From positions 682,001 to 746,000 of the forward strand of contig JAWWNJ010000064.1 in NCBI GenBank assembly GCA_037176885.1: a stretch of DNA of 64,000 nt. The letters run 5' to 3'. Made by a program: the position numbers and the translations under genes. A model generated the notes under the pieces. It saw nothing but the letters and a program-made list of their open reading frames with translations, ran no database searches and was not told the origin of the DNA. Shown here piece by piece: positions 34,104-46,141 of the stretch; position 1 is the first letter of the stretch; each line of letters begins with the position of its first letter. This DNA is from Favolaschia claudopus. Lineage: Eukaryota; Basidiomycota; Agaricomycetes; Agaricales; Mycenaceae.

Positions 34104-36627
34104 TTAATCCAAATTAGATGGATCATAATCTGCCTCCGTCTCTGCGATAATGTAGTCTTCAGTACGTCCCCCAATCAAGACTCGAGCCCCACCGATAGCC
34201 AGGAGAATGGGTACTCCAGGCTCAGCCGTGTCGAGAAAACTACCGACAAGTGTCGTCGTCCCTTCGTCGAATGAATAATATGAACGCTGCTTCAAGCTTT
34301 CTTCCGACTCTTGGACTAGCTCCTCATGCAATGCGCGAAGCGCATTGACAGATGGCTCCTCATCCCCGTCCACAGTGAGATTTCCAGCGTGCCATAGACC
34401 GCGAAGGGATAAGGTTTTCAGTGAAATCCGCATCAATTTGCCGCATACATGTCTAATGCTGACGATGGGTATGGCTTGAGGCGGAGACAACACGGAAGAA
34501 TCTATGTCTTTGCGCGAACAGCTATCCGCGCGGCGCATGACGAGCTCGAAGATGCCATGCATATTAGGCTCGACGACAGGAGGATAGGTGTGGAACGCTC
34601 GATGCATCTGTCCTTGAAGAACTTCCGAAAGCACTGTTAGAAAAACCGGAGGGTCTTCTTCTGCTTCCATTGGGTAGAGGTAGGTGTAATGAAAAGCCAG
34701 ACCGTGAGTATTATTATAATGGATGCAAAAGAATGAGTCGATGTGCTGCAGGATCTCCAATGGCGTGATGTGAGAAACTACAGACTTGAAGCCATCGAAT
34801 TTAGCTTACCGATGTCAAGATGGTGTCGTTTGCGATACGGAGTCTCCCTTCACAGTCGTATGTGAGGACACCAAGGTCGTAAAGAGTACTCCACGATACA
34901 ATTGTATCGGTTTCGTGTGCGGGTAATGCCATCGAACCAGCAGCAATCAGGTCAATGAGGCCACTCGTCGTGACAACATCACAGGCATGCGAGTCTCTCG
35001 GCAGCTGCTTCAAGAGGCTGGACCACAGGGAGAACGATTCCGAATACATGGGTTTACGGGCGACCTTTTGAATGTAGTGGATGATCTCTTGTGGATGGAG
35101 GACGGGCTCTGTGAGGGGGTCGGAAGGAGAAAAGATGGATAATCCACAGGTGCGTTGCATCTCAGTGATATTGAGAGGTTGATCCAAGAAAAAGGTGGCA
35201 AACTTGACTGCCTCTTCCGTAGTAAAGCCGCAGGAGAGCTGCATATTTGGGTCAGCGACGAGGTTCAGCTTCTTTAACCCTTCGAAGCCAAGACTCTGGG
35301 GCGACAGCGTTCCCGTCACGAATAGTTTGGGGATGACGTCTAGGCCTTCTGAAAGCGGCTCCAAAAGATAAGTGTCCACCACCCGCATAATGCCTTGCAA
35401 GTATGCGAGGCTTTCGGGCGTGATGAGGTGTTCGATATAAGCGAGAGAACATAGGGCGGGAGCGTCGTAGTCGTCGACGCTTACGAACATAGTGTACCCG
35501 CTAGCTCTGACGAGGTTCTGTTGTAGATGAATAGGTGAATGAACAAGAGACGGAGAAAGAGATATACGCACGAATAAGTTCGCGAACATGTCGGAGATGT
35601 CGCATTCAACAAGTTCCTTTGCATCTCTGGAGGAGATCTGAAGCTCCTCCGCGTATTTGGTGAGAAAATAGCACACGGTAGACACAACGAAAGACTTGAT
35701 TTCTGAAGAAAGCTCGTTCAGATCCGAGAGCATAGAGTAGACCCTGATTTTACTGAGACGAAAGGAGAGAGTGAGATGTTGGTTGCGACGCCAAGGTACG
35801 CTTGGCGACGAGTCATGGGCAACTAGAGACTGGAATGCCTGGTCGAAACGTCCGACTTCTGCTAAATCATAGTACTGATTCAAGGTCGAGAGAGATGCCG
35901 TTTTTCCGAACCGCGGAGGTCGCAACAGAATGCAACGAAAAGTGTCGGGAAATCGAAGAATGCACTGGGTCTTGTCGACGTATCCCGATTCAGGATGTTC
36001 ACGGAGTACCAGAAAGTCATAGAAAAACCAAGGAAGGTTGTGCGTCTTCTGTCGAAGGAAGGTTGTGAATGACTAACGAATGATTGATCAAAAGAGGACG
36101 TACGTCGGAAGGCGGAGTATCTGGAGTTTTAAAAGATGAGGGTGAAGAGGATCGCCTAGCACGTTTCGGATCACCCTGACTCGAAACCTCGTCGTCGCTG
36201 GGTGGCAAGGAACGCTTTGCGGGTTGATTGAAGAAAACGGCTATGATCGTGGTCAGACACAATCATATTCAGACGGAAACACCATACCAGGTTCCCCGCC
36301 AGTGGCATGTATGCCATGATTCGTCTCCTCCTCGAAAATGAAATCATATTCGTCGTCGAAGTCATCATCGCCGGCGACGGGCACGTGCGTATCGTGCACT
36401 GAGCTGAAGCTCCAGTCGAATTCCTCGTCGGATGTGTCGTTTGTCCGTGGGGAAGAGGTCGAGTGGTCCGAATATTGTGTGCAGCACGGATGATTGTCAT
36501 GGTCTTTGCTGTAGGTAGCAGATACGTCCGCGCTGCTCAATATTGAGGGTGAAGGAGATGAGTCGGTCATCAAAGGGCTGGTTGTTGTGGTAGTTGAGGA
36601 AGAAAGAGAAAATATACGGTGTGACAT
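34104..36627 (-). CDS. AAA-ATPase-like protein (fungal/bacterial AAA-ATPase_like family)
   Basis: After a disordered N terminus (from the ATG at 36627; Ser/Thr-rich, then acidic, then a KRARR nuclear-signal-like patch) comes FFYDFLVLREHPESGYVDKT followed by the Walker A motif in LLRPPRFGKTASLSTL. The Walker B-like motif is VSVDDYDAPALCSLAY, and the centre contains LFVTGTLSPQSLGFEGL. This matches the AAA-ATPase-like family (PF09820 type), often followed by a PD-(D/E)XK nuclease-like domain. Here the C-terminal exon (34104-34760) has the right length, but I do not see a clear E-x-K; GIFELVMRRAD is the nearest. Exon joins: 34801 region to 34760 region, 35520-35575, near 36050 and near 36105 plus 36240-36285. 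Role unknown. Confidence 0.72.
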
Positions 36628-36896
36628 ATCGCTTCCAGCAAGTCACGAGACGTGACGCATCGCGACACTTGTTGTCTCACGCTGAAAAGGGCAGTTGGGA
36701 AAACAGCCAACAAGAAAAGCTGGGCGGTCAAGGCATGACATTGGTGTTACATAGACAGTGGTCCATAGGTAGTACTTGAGCATTTAGTTTTCCCTGCCAT
36801 TTCCTGACGATTTTTAGTATGGAAACACCAGAGGAGTATGTACACACACCTCCAATAGGCGTGCTGAGCGAGACTCGGGACATCCTGCAGTAATGG

Positions 36897-37706
36897 TTAC
36901 AAAGGAATCGGCATGTTTGCAAAATCAGGATGGCTATTCAAGAGCCGTTCGTCCTTGTAACTGGCACAAAATCGCTTGAATCCATCGCTCGTCATCATAC
37001 GACGAGGGGGCGCTCCAGTGTCGCCGAACATATCAAGGAGGCGATCATGGTACATCCAGATGGTTTCGATAGACTGACGAGTGAGCGGCTTTCCATCCTT
37101 TCGCATAACCGTTACCTGAACAGCTTGAGTTAGCTGAAGATTTACGTCGAGCGGATGGAACTCACGGAGCCAACACACATCTGCCATCTAGAGCGCAGCT
37201 ACATTAACAACATAGATTCTTGACCGCCAAAACTCACTCTGCAGGCGCAAACCCGCTCTCTGGATCGATCATCAAGTACGTCGCCCTTTGATTGTCCAGG
37301 TCGGGATCGCGACGCATTTCGAGCGGGTTTTCTCTCAGATGGCGGTATATGACGATCGGAAGTCCGACTTGGGCAGAAACAGGGCAGACGATGCCTTGAG
37401 TGTGAATAGGGTGATCTGGACCGAGATCTACTTCGTCAAAGAAACCAGGATCGCCTTCGCATCTCATAATGATTCCTCGAACAGTTCCCACAGGGAGAGG
37501 CGGGGAGCATTGAGTTTTGTGCCGCTTCCAGTCGGCTTTTTGGCAATCCTGAGACTTTACATGGGCCGAGTCGAAGTTGTCAAAGCCGGCTGGAGCTCCC
37601 TCGGTCCGTAACGTACGCAGTAGATTGTTGTCTTACACCGCGAGCAGCGTTGAAACGAAGTGTCTTGGTCTGACTTTGAGCATTTGGCGCATTTGCTCGA
37701 AGACAT
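36897..37706 (-). CDS. MYND zinc-finger protein, small
   Basis: The first exon (ATG at 37706) reads MSSSKCAKCSKSDQDTSFQR followed by CSRCKTTIYC. The second supplies CQKADWKRHKTQC, completing the C6HC MYND zinc finger. The rest (GFFDEVDLGPDHPIHTQG, LPIVIYRHLRENPLEMRRDP, ATYLMIDPESGFAP) is a compact unidentified domain. Splicing TGC|GTACGT...TCAG|GATTGC and TCC|GTGAGT...TCAG|GTAACG keeps frame to VTVMRKDGKPLTRQSIETIW and the stop at 36897. MYND fingers bind proline-rich peptides. It lies just upstream of a Rho-like GTPase pair, as another MYND gene does at 55.2 kb. Confidence 0.8.
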
Positions 37707-38112
37707 GGTGGTGAAAGGAAAGAAGAGTTGGCAAGCCGACGCCTAAACAGTGGACACGCCTAATAAGTAATTTAGTTCCCAGGCTTTCTCAGGTTTCTGC
37801 CAGTCTTGATATTCCTCACCAATTCCTCACCCAGGGACCTTACGGGCTCGTAGTGGCCATCCTTCTTGCTTTAGGCATGCGCGGGTCCTGTTTCCTCTCT
37901 ACGAACTATGCGTTTGGTCTACGAAATTCGACTGTGCTCGTGACATTTGAATTGCATTTGAAGCTTGAAAGCTGTTCGACACCGAGCGACGTGCATAACA
38001 CTGGGATTGACCTTGATACTATCAACCTCTTCGAGACGCAGTGTACTTGAGGACTCTTACTTTCCTCTGGCAGCCTGCTGTACCCCTAACTCCTCACTTC
38101 AATCTATCTCTC

Positions 38113-38953
38113 ATGTCGTCCAACCCTCAACCGGTCATGAAGAAGCTCGTTGTGCTAGGAGACGGAGCTGTTGGCAAGGCTCGTATCTCGTACCCATTCC
38201 AATTTCTTGTCGTTGAGCAATCTCCACCTCTTGCAGAGTTCTCTGATTGTGTCGCGCACTACTGGCGGCTTTCCACAACACTATGTCCCAACCGTATGTG
38301 AAATTGTAAGTGCCTATTGCAACTCAGATTTTCATGCATCTTCTTCTGTCAGGCGTGCGATATCCAAGAAACGACTGGAACCACCAATACCGGCGAAACA
38401 TGTCGCCTTTCTATCTGGGATACAGCTGGTCAGTCTCTCAACCTTTTCCTCATACTTTCGATACAGAATTCAATAAATTCCCAATGCTAGGTGGGGAAGA
38501 TTACGACCGACTCCGTCCGCTCTCGTACCCGCTCACCGACATATTCCTCATCTGCTTTGCGGTGACCTCTCACATTGGATTCCTGAACATTAGAGACAGA
38601 TGGGTTCCGGAAGTGCGCCACTACTGCCCCAACGTACCATTTCTCGTAGTTGGGACACAAATCGATCTGAGGGAAGACCCGACCCTTCTTGCCCATTTGG
38701 CGGAACGAAAACTGCGCGTGGTGGACACTAAGGAGGGCGAGAGGCTCGCGTATGAAGTTGGAGCTGCCAAATACGTTGAATGTTCGGCCTTGACTCATGA
38801 AGGATTGAGCGACGTCTTCGACGAGGTTCGTAATGCGCCGCGATCGACTGGAAGTGTGTTTTATGCTGACTTCGAAATTGGAAGGCTGCCCTCGCAATTC
38901 TCAAGTTTCCAATTGACCAGCCTCGTAGAGGAGCACGTTGTTCTGTGTTATAG
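38113..38953 (+). CDS. Atypical Rho-family GTPase, copy 3, intact
   Basis: Five exons (38113-38178, 38237-38305, 38353-38428, 38491-38825, 38885-38953) sum to 204 residues without a stop. P-loop KLVVLGDGAVGK is followed by SSL; switch I is HYVPTVCEI with the Mg-binding Thr kept. Switch II reads [20 protein letters not shown], with Gly where Rho proteins have catalytic Gln61. G4 is VVGTQIDLRED and G5 KYVECSALT. The tail QPRRGARCSVL is a basic patch plus CAAX box (CSVL), predicting geranylgeranylation. The first intron begins with GC (AAG|GCTCGT). The Rac/Cdc42-like insert with TQID puts it in the Rho family. Loss of Gln61 predicts poor GTP hydrolysis. It forms a same-strand tandem pair with the next gene. 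Confidence 0.83.
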
Positions 38954-39276
38954 AATTTACGACGTTCACCTTCTTTTTCTCCGGATTCCAATGTCCAGTT
39001 TGCAAGCGACTTCCCTGATGGTGCTGTAGTCGATCTACCTCTCGACAGTGGACGACAACTCAGAGAAGATGCTTAACATCTTGCTTCTCGAGCGCACACA
39101 AAGCAAAACCAAACGTCCTCGAGACCTTAGTACACTACTTTTCGCCCAAGTATTACTTGGACGCTTCGAACGATTTTTATCACGATCGCGCGCGCGTTCA
39201 CACTGCCACGAGGCTCTGCAATGCCTGCTCGTTAAATACGACGCAAATGTTCTTCATTTTGTTCTCACTGTATCAG

Positions 39277-40082
39277 ATGGACTCAATGATTAAACTTGTT
39301 GTGGTGGGAAATTGCGGTGTGGGGAAGGCAAGTATTTCGACCTGGGTGTACTTTTCAATGTAAACTTGTCTGATCTCTGGACCAGACCTCCTTATTGATC
39401 ACAAAAACCACGCGGAAATATCCGGCAGACTACATTCCCAGTGTGCGTCAAGTTTTCTCAGCGGTTCATCTCGCCTACTCACCTATCAAATGCAGTTTTT
39501 CCACTCTTGTTATACTGAGATCGTGGTCGGAACCCATGAATACAATTTATACTACTTTGACACCTCAGCCAGTACGCACGCTCCAAATCGCATCTACTCA
39601 TTGACAATCAAACACATATATGTATACAGCTCAACCCGAAGACGGCCTCCTCCGCCCACTCACATACCCCCAAACCGACGTATTCCTCGTCTGCTTCAGC
39701 GTAGCACAACCATCCTCCTTCCAGAACATTCAAAAGAAGTGGCTTCCAGAGCTACACCACCACTGCTTCGGCGTACCCTGCATTGTCGTCGGCACGCAAA
39801 TCGATCTCAGAGCTGATGATTCCGATCAAGGACCCGCAAGTTCTGAGTTAATCACGACAGCGCAAGGTAGGCAGATGGCGAGGAAAGTCGGAGTGACGAA
39901 GTACATCGAATGTTCTGCAAAAACGCAGGAAGGGGTGGCGATGGTTTTTGATGAAGTGCATCCTAAGTTCTCTTTGCGTTCTGGTGAAGGATGACATGAA
40001 TTTTTAATTTGAACAGGCAGCCACCGTAGCAGTAGCTTTCAGAACGTGCAAGGGTCGCAAGCGAGCCTGCGTCGTTCTATAG
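39277..40082 (+). CDS. Atypical Rho-family GTPase, copy 4, intact
   Basis: Exons 39277-39327, 39386-39442, 39496-39571, 39630-39955 and 40017-40082 sum to 191 residues in frame. P-loop KLVVVGNCGVGK|T; switch I TTRKYPADYIPS, with Ser at the Thr35 position. Switch II is unusual: FDTSATQPEDGLLRPLTYP has no DxxG glycine where others read DTAGQ. G4 is VVGTQIDLRAD, G5 KYIECSAKTQEG, and the tail KGRKRACVVL ends in a CAAX box (CVVL). The first intron has a classic GC donor (AAG|GCAAGT). Shared intron positions with the other five copies show common descent. The altered DxxG suggests it does not switch normally. Confidence 0.82.
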
Positions 40083-40279
40083 CACGCTTAGCCGAAGCCG
40101 ATGCTTGACTCGAGTATTATCAACGTCCAGGAAGAACATGACACTTTTCTATTTGGTATCCATTGTAAGTTGTAATAAAATAACTAAGGACTTGTAATCA
40201 ATCGTGTATATATATATGGTTCCGAATAACAAACCGCGATATAAATTAAGTAAATGTCCAGAATCCGAGCATCACCGTG

Positions 40280-41989
40280 TTATAACGCAGCACGAGAAGG
40301 CGACGCCGACATCGACCGTCTAGCTATAGCCACCTCAATATTGATTCCCTCTTCAAGTTCATCCTCGTCCCACGGATCCGTGGTGAGCCGAATGGGAACA
40401 GCCTCACGAATGCCAGCGAAAGGCGGCGTTCTGGTACCTTCCGCGGGCGCTACAGTTAATAAGATGCAGTCCTACATATATAATCGCTGTTGAGTGGTTG
40501 TGGAGAACCGGAAGCATAAGTAATATATTACCTGCACAGAAAGGCCAGGTACGTGGAAGCCCATCGCCGTGACGGGCTCGATTTGGATCGTCCCGGTGAA
40601 AGATTTGCATGTGGGACTCGTGCACTGGAAACCAAAGTTCAATCGACACTAGCATAATTAAGCTGATGAAGAGCAACGACGTACCACAGGCGTGAATTTC
40701 GCCTCGCCAATGTAGTCCGCACGCCAAATGCCGCCTTGTACGCCGTCAGCTGCGGTGTTTCTGAAAATCCGCATTACAAACGGTGTAAACGGAAAATTAT
40801 TTTAGAAACGAACCTTGCGTCTGCGGTAGTCCGTCGCATTACGCGTATCCGTGTTGCTGGGGCGGACGACTTTCTTGATTCGCTGCCGCTCTCTGTGGTG
40901 CTGGGCCCATACGGTGTAAACGCGGTTAAGGTTCGTTCGTCGGACTCGAATGAGATGTGGAATGGGACGCCTTCCGAGACGCAAAATACGCGAGAGCCTA
41001 AAATCGCAACATGAGAGAGGATTCATGTGTGATTTGATATATTGAAACATACTCGGTAGATGGAGCTTTATGTTGACGTCGCGCAAACCGTGCTTCGTTT
41101 TCATTTTCAATACGGATGGGTATGTAGTCCAGTCTGGCTGGGGTATAAATTGGCCAGCTGCAGTGGAGAGTAATGGAGGTGGAATGGGGACTGCTGAACG
41201 GCTGCGGGGGTAGTATACGAATGGTGTAGAAACGGTCCTGGAATGAAATATTGACGTGAAGATCCTGAGAGGTTGAAGCACACGTACGTGTTGCCGACGC
41301 GAGTGATAGCGCTGACGGAATACTGAAATAAATATTCAGTTGCAGTTACAATGGAAACCGGTATGGTTCACCTCTATAGTGGCGGAAAATCCGGGCAGTC
41401 CCTTGAGTTTCACCGAATGTGAAGGTGGTAGTGGCTGGAACGGCGTTAGAATTCAAGCCCTAACGATGCAACACAGAGTACATGCATAGTTCTTCCCTCC
41501 GAATTCAAAAGAAGTTGGTAGTCTCCGGGCGAAACGCAAAAACGAGGGGCAAACGGGACTTCGAGCGTTCTTTCTCCAAAGGATCACCTTGTCCAGACAT
41601 AATTTGTGGTGAGTTTCGCCACCTTCCTTCAGCTTTAGATGTCCCTCAATCTATGAAACCCGGTCTGGATTAGGCACGATGAAAAACGGACATATGTATG
41701 CCCGCACCTGTAGTTCAACAACAGAAACATTGTCCGTCCTTGTAAGGTGAACGCGGCCGTTTACTATATCTCCCAAACCATAGACAGGGAGAACAACGTC
41801 TGCGTTCTGCTGCGCCAGTCTTAACACGATTTCCCCATTCTTTGAAGCTTTCCGGAAGTTGTGTGCTCGAGGTGACGCGCCGAGTGCAAGACGCTGCTCA
41901 TCTTGTCGAGGTTCGGCCGAGTATGAAGGAGCGCGACGGAAGGAGGGCAAACGACGGGTGGTATAGGCTGGAGGGCGCGTCGTATACAT
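40280..41989 (-). CDS. Arrestin-like protein (alpha-arrestin fold)
   Basis: Starts near 41989 (MYTTRPPAYTTRRLP). Typical arrestin beta-sandwich pieces follow in order: VLPVYGLGDIVNGRVHLTR (N-domain strand); a diverged exon; HSVKLKGLPGFSATIEYSVS; SAITRVGNT; STPFVYYPRSRSA; GVPFHISFESDERTLTAF; GIWRADYIGEAKFTPV; CTSPTCKSFTGTIQIEPVTA; and a C-terminal strand set ending SMSASPSRAAL at 40280. At least eight exons of GT-AG type join in frame. Alpha-arrestins are adaptors that recruit ubiquitin ligases to membrane cargo. No PPxY motif was noticed, so an adaptor role is uncertain. The exon around 41490-41640 is the weakest part. Confidence 0.7.
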
Positions 41990-43168
41990 GAAATTTTTCG
42001 CGGTCAAGATGGTAAGTACCGTACAAGGTTTAGTCTCGGAGTCAAGTTCGGTGACCTCATTAGCGATGACTTCATCGTCGAGAAGCCTTGGTTGCCTGAT
42101 GCGATGGACTCGTCGTCACTCGAGTTTATTTTGGCGACGTATTCGTCGTTGTCGAGCACTTCCTGGACGATGTCCATGTCGGCGACGAAGAGTAGACATG
42201 TAAGTATGGGCGTTGTGGATCAAACTGGAGTGTTTTCTGATGTTTTGCCAGTCAGGTGGCGGGGCCTTCTCGACTTTTCGTCGGCTCTTGGAATCTTTAC
42301 CATGAATTTACATCTCTCATCTACGAATATTGCGTCTTTCTGTGTCGTTTGAGGACGTCGACATCGTTCAGCAAGTCTATTTCTTTCAATGACCACTGCT
42401 TGGATCAAGCTGTCTGACACTAGTCCTTGCAAAACCGCAAATTTCTTCGCGGTAGACCTGCCTCGCTTTGCGCCTCACGTTCTGAGTCTCAGGTTATGTC
42501 TATGTTACTTCGGTCGGCTCGCGAAATCCTTGGCCGTGCTTGAGAAAAACCGGCACCCGCACACACCCACAGCAGGGACAGACTTTGCATTCAACTCCGA
42601 CCTTGTAAACGTCTCACACTCAGGGTCGAAGGCTGCCCGGAAGGTACGAATGTTGAACGTTTGCGATAGCGAGGAAGGTCACTCTTGGTTTGCCCCGTAG
42701 CTTGGCGTCCGAAACGGTGTTCCTTCCTCCAAATCTCTGGGCCAGAGCTCGAAGTCGGTTCTAGAAACCCCATCGCTTCGATCTTCTCTGTTAGCAGCCT
42801 GCGGCTTCTCGACGCCTCGCATATGCAATAGAACACTCGCGAGGCATATATCCCGTTCGCTCGAAAAAAAAAGCGCAAACGCAACTGCGTAGAAAAACAG
42901 TTTATATGCTCAATATTGTCTCAAAATCCAGCCAGTCGTGCAAGAGATTTTTCGCAAGCATTTTACACATTATCGCTCTATGCGCCAGACAGATATTCAA
43001 GAACGCCGTCTTGTCGGGATATGGGGTCTCGACGCTGAGTGGTTTCACAGCCGATTTCAACCACACTTGCCTAACTAAATTCCTCGCTACCGATCTACGG
43101 TATTGGCTAATTCATATAAAAGAGCTGCCTTCAATGGATGAATTTTGGGCAACGCACTTTTGATATAA
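41990..43168. other. Intergenic stretch, no supported gene
   Basis: Lies between the divergent arrestin-like and F-box genes. A plus-strand frame near 42040-42180 (PDAMDSSSLEFILATYSSLS) has protein-like composition, but no family or convincing continuation was found. It could be a short unrecognised gene or a relic. Confidence 0.35.
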
Positions 43169-44547
43169 ATGAATTCACAACCCGAAGGTGAATAGTTGCT
43201 CATACGTCGCTTCTTGCGCTGACAGTCTTTTCGGCAGACATCTTACGAGAAATCTTCAAACGGTGTCTCGATACTGGCTTTCCTCATGTGCAGCCTTTTC
43301 GCTCGACGGAGGCCCCGCTGCTGCTTTGCAGGGTTTGCGTCCTATGGCGCACCATTGCATTGACCACGTCCGAGCTATGGGCTCGACTCTCCGTGTCGAT
43401 TGGCCGAAAAGCCTCCGAACAACCCCAGCCGGCTAGAGATTTAATCCAGCTTTGGATTTACAGGTCTGAAGGCCAGCCACTCACCCTCGTTCTGAAGGAT
43501 TTGGGACACCGTGCTAGCAACCCAGAGGCAGCTGACCATATCCTCCAGCTTTTTCTGCCCCATGTTCACCGCTGGCAGAGCATCACGCTCTCCCTTCCGA
43601 ACCTCACATTCCCTTCAGTGCTAGTCAGCTCCGACTCTGGAGCTTCCAAACTCCAGGTCGCCAACCTAGAATTTGGCCTTGACCCTGAGCTGCACACTCA
43701 CAATTCCGCGAAGGTTGCGGCCCTGACGCGACTTCTCACAGCGTCATCCCAATTGCATACACTTTATTGGCAGAGCGACCCTCGTGCCCTCCAATTAGTT
43801 AGCATTCGCTGGGCGCGCTTGACTGTCTTGGATCTAGTCCCAGTGTGGTGGCCAATGTCCGCCATTCTTCGCATACTGGAACAGGCCCCGAAACTCCGCA
43901 GTCTCTCGACCCTCATTACCGACGCCTGTCCCGTCGTACGGCCCATCGTGTTGCCCGACCTTTTGATATTGTGGATCAACTGCGACGCCGATGTCGGACC
44001 CCTCTTCAGGCTCCTAACAGTGCCGTCCTTGCAGAATCTTAACGTGTCTTGCGCGAATATGACAATTCCCGCTCCACAGACGGAGGTCGTCCGCTGCATC
44101 AGTCGATCCGGCATTCGGCTTCACGTTGCAATTTTCAATTCCCTCTACCTTCCCAACTCGGAATTCATCGACTTTCTGCGGCTTTCATCTTCCCTTCGGC
44201 TCCTCGAGATATCCAACAACGGTGAAGCTACCATCACCGATGATATATTGCGTCTTCTTACTCCCGGAGATACACCATGCCTCTGCCCTAACCTGCGTAT
44301 CATCCGATTCCTCGAGAATTCCGTATCATCCACGGATACCTTGCTTTCGGCGATGGTGGCCGCACGGCGAGTGCCGCAGACTAGCTCGGCTTTTCCTATC
44401 GCTCCCCTCTCCCGACTGGTTGTAGATTTTGCGGAGCCTGAACTGTCCAAGCACGCGCAAGACATCCACCGACTCAGAACCCTTGGACAAGCCACGGGTT
44501 TTCGAGCGTGGATTAATGAACCCGAGACCACGCGGGACTTATATTAG
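43169..44547 (+). CDS. F-box protein with LRR-like C-terminal region
   Basis: A six-codon first exon (MNSQPE) joins across a 38 bp intron (43188-43225, GTGAAT...GACAG) to VFSADILREIFKRCLDTGFP. This is an F-box start followed by the usual agaricomycete continuation RSTEAPLLLCRVCVLWRTIA and TTSELWARLSVSIGR. The remaining 330 residues contain repeated Leu-rich pieces (FPSVLVSSDSGASKLQVANL, LRSLSTLITDACPVV, LLILWINCDADVGPL, SSSLRLLEISNNG), typical of degenerate F-box/LRR proteins. The stop is at 44547. Such genes are hugely expanded in mushrooms; the likely role is substrate recognition for SCF ubiquitin ligases. Confidence 0.82.
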
Positions 44548-46141
44548 CTCCATCCAATATCTCTTCTCGCTTTGGCACCTATCAAAACTTCTGCGATCCC
44601 ACGAATCCGCCTTTCTGGCAAGAACCCGATAGCTTCATATACTGATTTTTTTTCACAGAATGGGAGGAAGTGCCTCACATTTCTCTGCATGATTGCTTTG
44701 AGACGCCCCGATTGACCCGCGCTTTGGATATATGTACTTGGAGAATGTATGAATGGAGGAAGAAGCTCCTTGGCTCAGCTCTAGACAGTTGAACGCTGTT
44801 CGACACTGCTGGCCGGCCAATTGCTAGTTCAAAATGGCAGAGAACCATTGTACATCACATAGGACCACGTTGTATCTCTTTACATTGAAAGTTTGTTGTT
44901 AATGCGCTGTGCTTGCCTCCAAGGTTGGAAACATCTTTCGATCTCCTCATGGCGCGGAGAGTCCTTAGCCAGCGCCCAACCCAGATCACTGTTTTCTGTG
45001 AGCCGAAGAGGGAGCGAACTCAGCCACAAAGGAGGATCCCCACCAGTCTATTTTTGACAGTGCATCACTCAGGGTAGACCAGAACAGAGCGGGATAGGGC
45101 ATACATTCGGATGGCACATCTTGTTCAGCTACAACGGTCATTGATACATACGGAAAGAAAGAACTCTAATTGTTCCAGTCAAAGGTAGAACGGAATCCAA
45201 GCTAAAGAGAATCGTCATTCCAACGAGAGAAATACTTTCGGGGCAAACCGAGGATCATGCATCAATTTTATTGTATCGTCAACCATCTTCATATCTTGCC
45301 AGGTCCAATTAGCACAATCGTAAGATTGTCGGTAAAACCATACCGAGTTCCGAGCTCATAGTAATGCAATGGAGCAGCTTAATTGTAGTAGGATTTAAGA
45401 CGCTCCCGATGACTTCATAGTAAGTGTTCGGCGCCATGTGAGTGTCCTGAGGTGCCACGATGGATCAGCCATCGCAAGCAAGATTCAAGCAGGGTCCGGC
45501 GGATAAGAGAACGAACAGGGAGCAAGGTGACTGTTATATGTCCACCGTCGGAGGTCATTGTCGTGGCAGAAGAGCCATTGAACTGCCGACGATATAGGCG
45601 CGTCTCAAGTTAGTGATATGAGCGAAATATTTCTAAACAGCGTTTGTAGCACCCTGATAGGCATACAAGCAATCCTAATAGTCTTTCCAACGAATCGTGG
45701 GAGGAGAGTAGAGTTCACTCGAATGGAGGTCAGAGAATCGCCCATGAACGCGTAGTGGTGGCGACGGTAAATGAGAATGGAATGTGACGCACGTGACTGT
45801 GTGACAGTTCGCGTTTTGACGTTTCCTGGGCGCGGCGGCCCGGATTTGGAGCTTTGTTTTCTCTCTCTTTCGGAGTCTTCCACAACGGATCGATCAGCCT
45901 CAGCGTCGGGTCTGTAGGGACGTTACATTGCTTGCCCCAATGTTGGACTATATTGAGTGCTCTGTCCTTCATCCGCACTACCGCTGATCGCGTCAATTTT
46001 AGTCGGTGAACCTCGGACTCTTCTCGCACCCCGTTCGTATAAGTAGGTCTCTCGAGGGGTTTTCTTTGCTCAGCAGTTCCTCCCAGCCACCTTTAAGCTT
46101 TCGGGGTGAATTCCAACACCCAGTATCGTATCATCTCCTGA
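44548..46141. other. Gene-poor stretch of about 1.6 kb
   Basis: No open frame here shows family resemblance or a coherent exon series on either strand. It presumably contains the 3' end of the F-box transcript and the promoter of the acetyltransferase-like gene. No repeat structure was noticed by eye. Confidence 0.4.

Noticed and set aside
45605..46029. Minus-strand frames upstream of the acetyltransferase-like gene
   Set aside because: No resemblance to known proteins and no exon continuation; likely chance open frames in promoter DNA.
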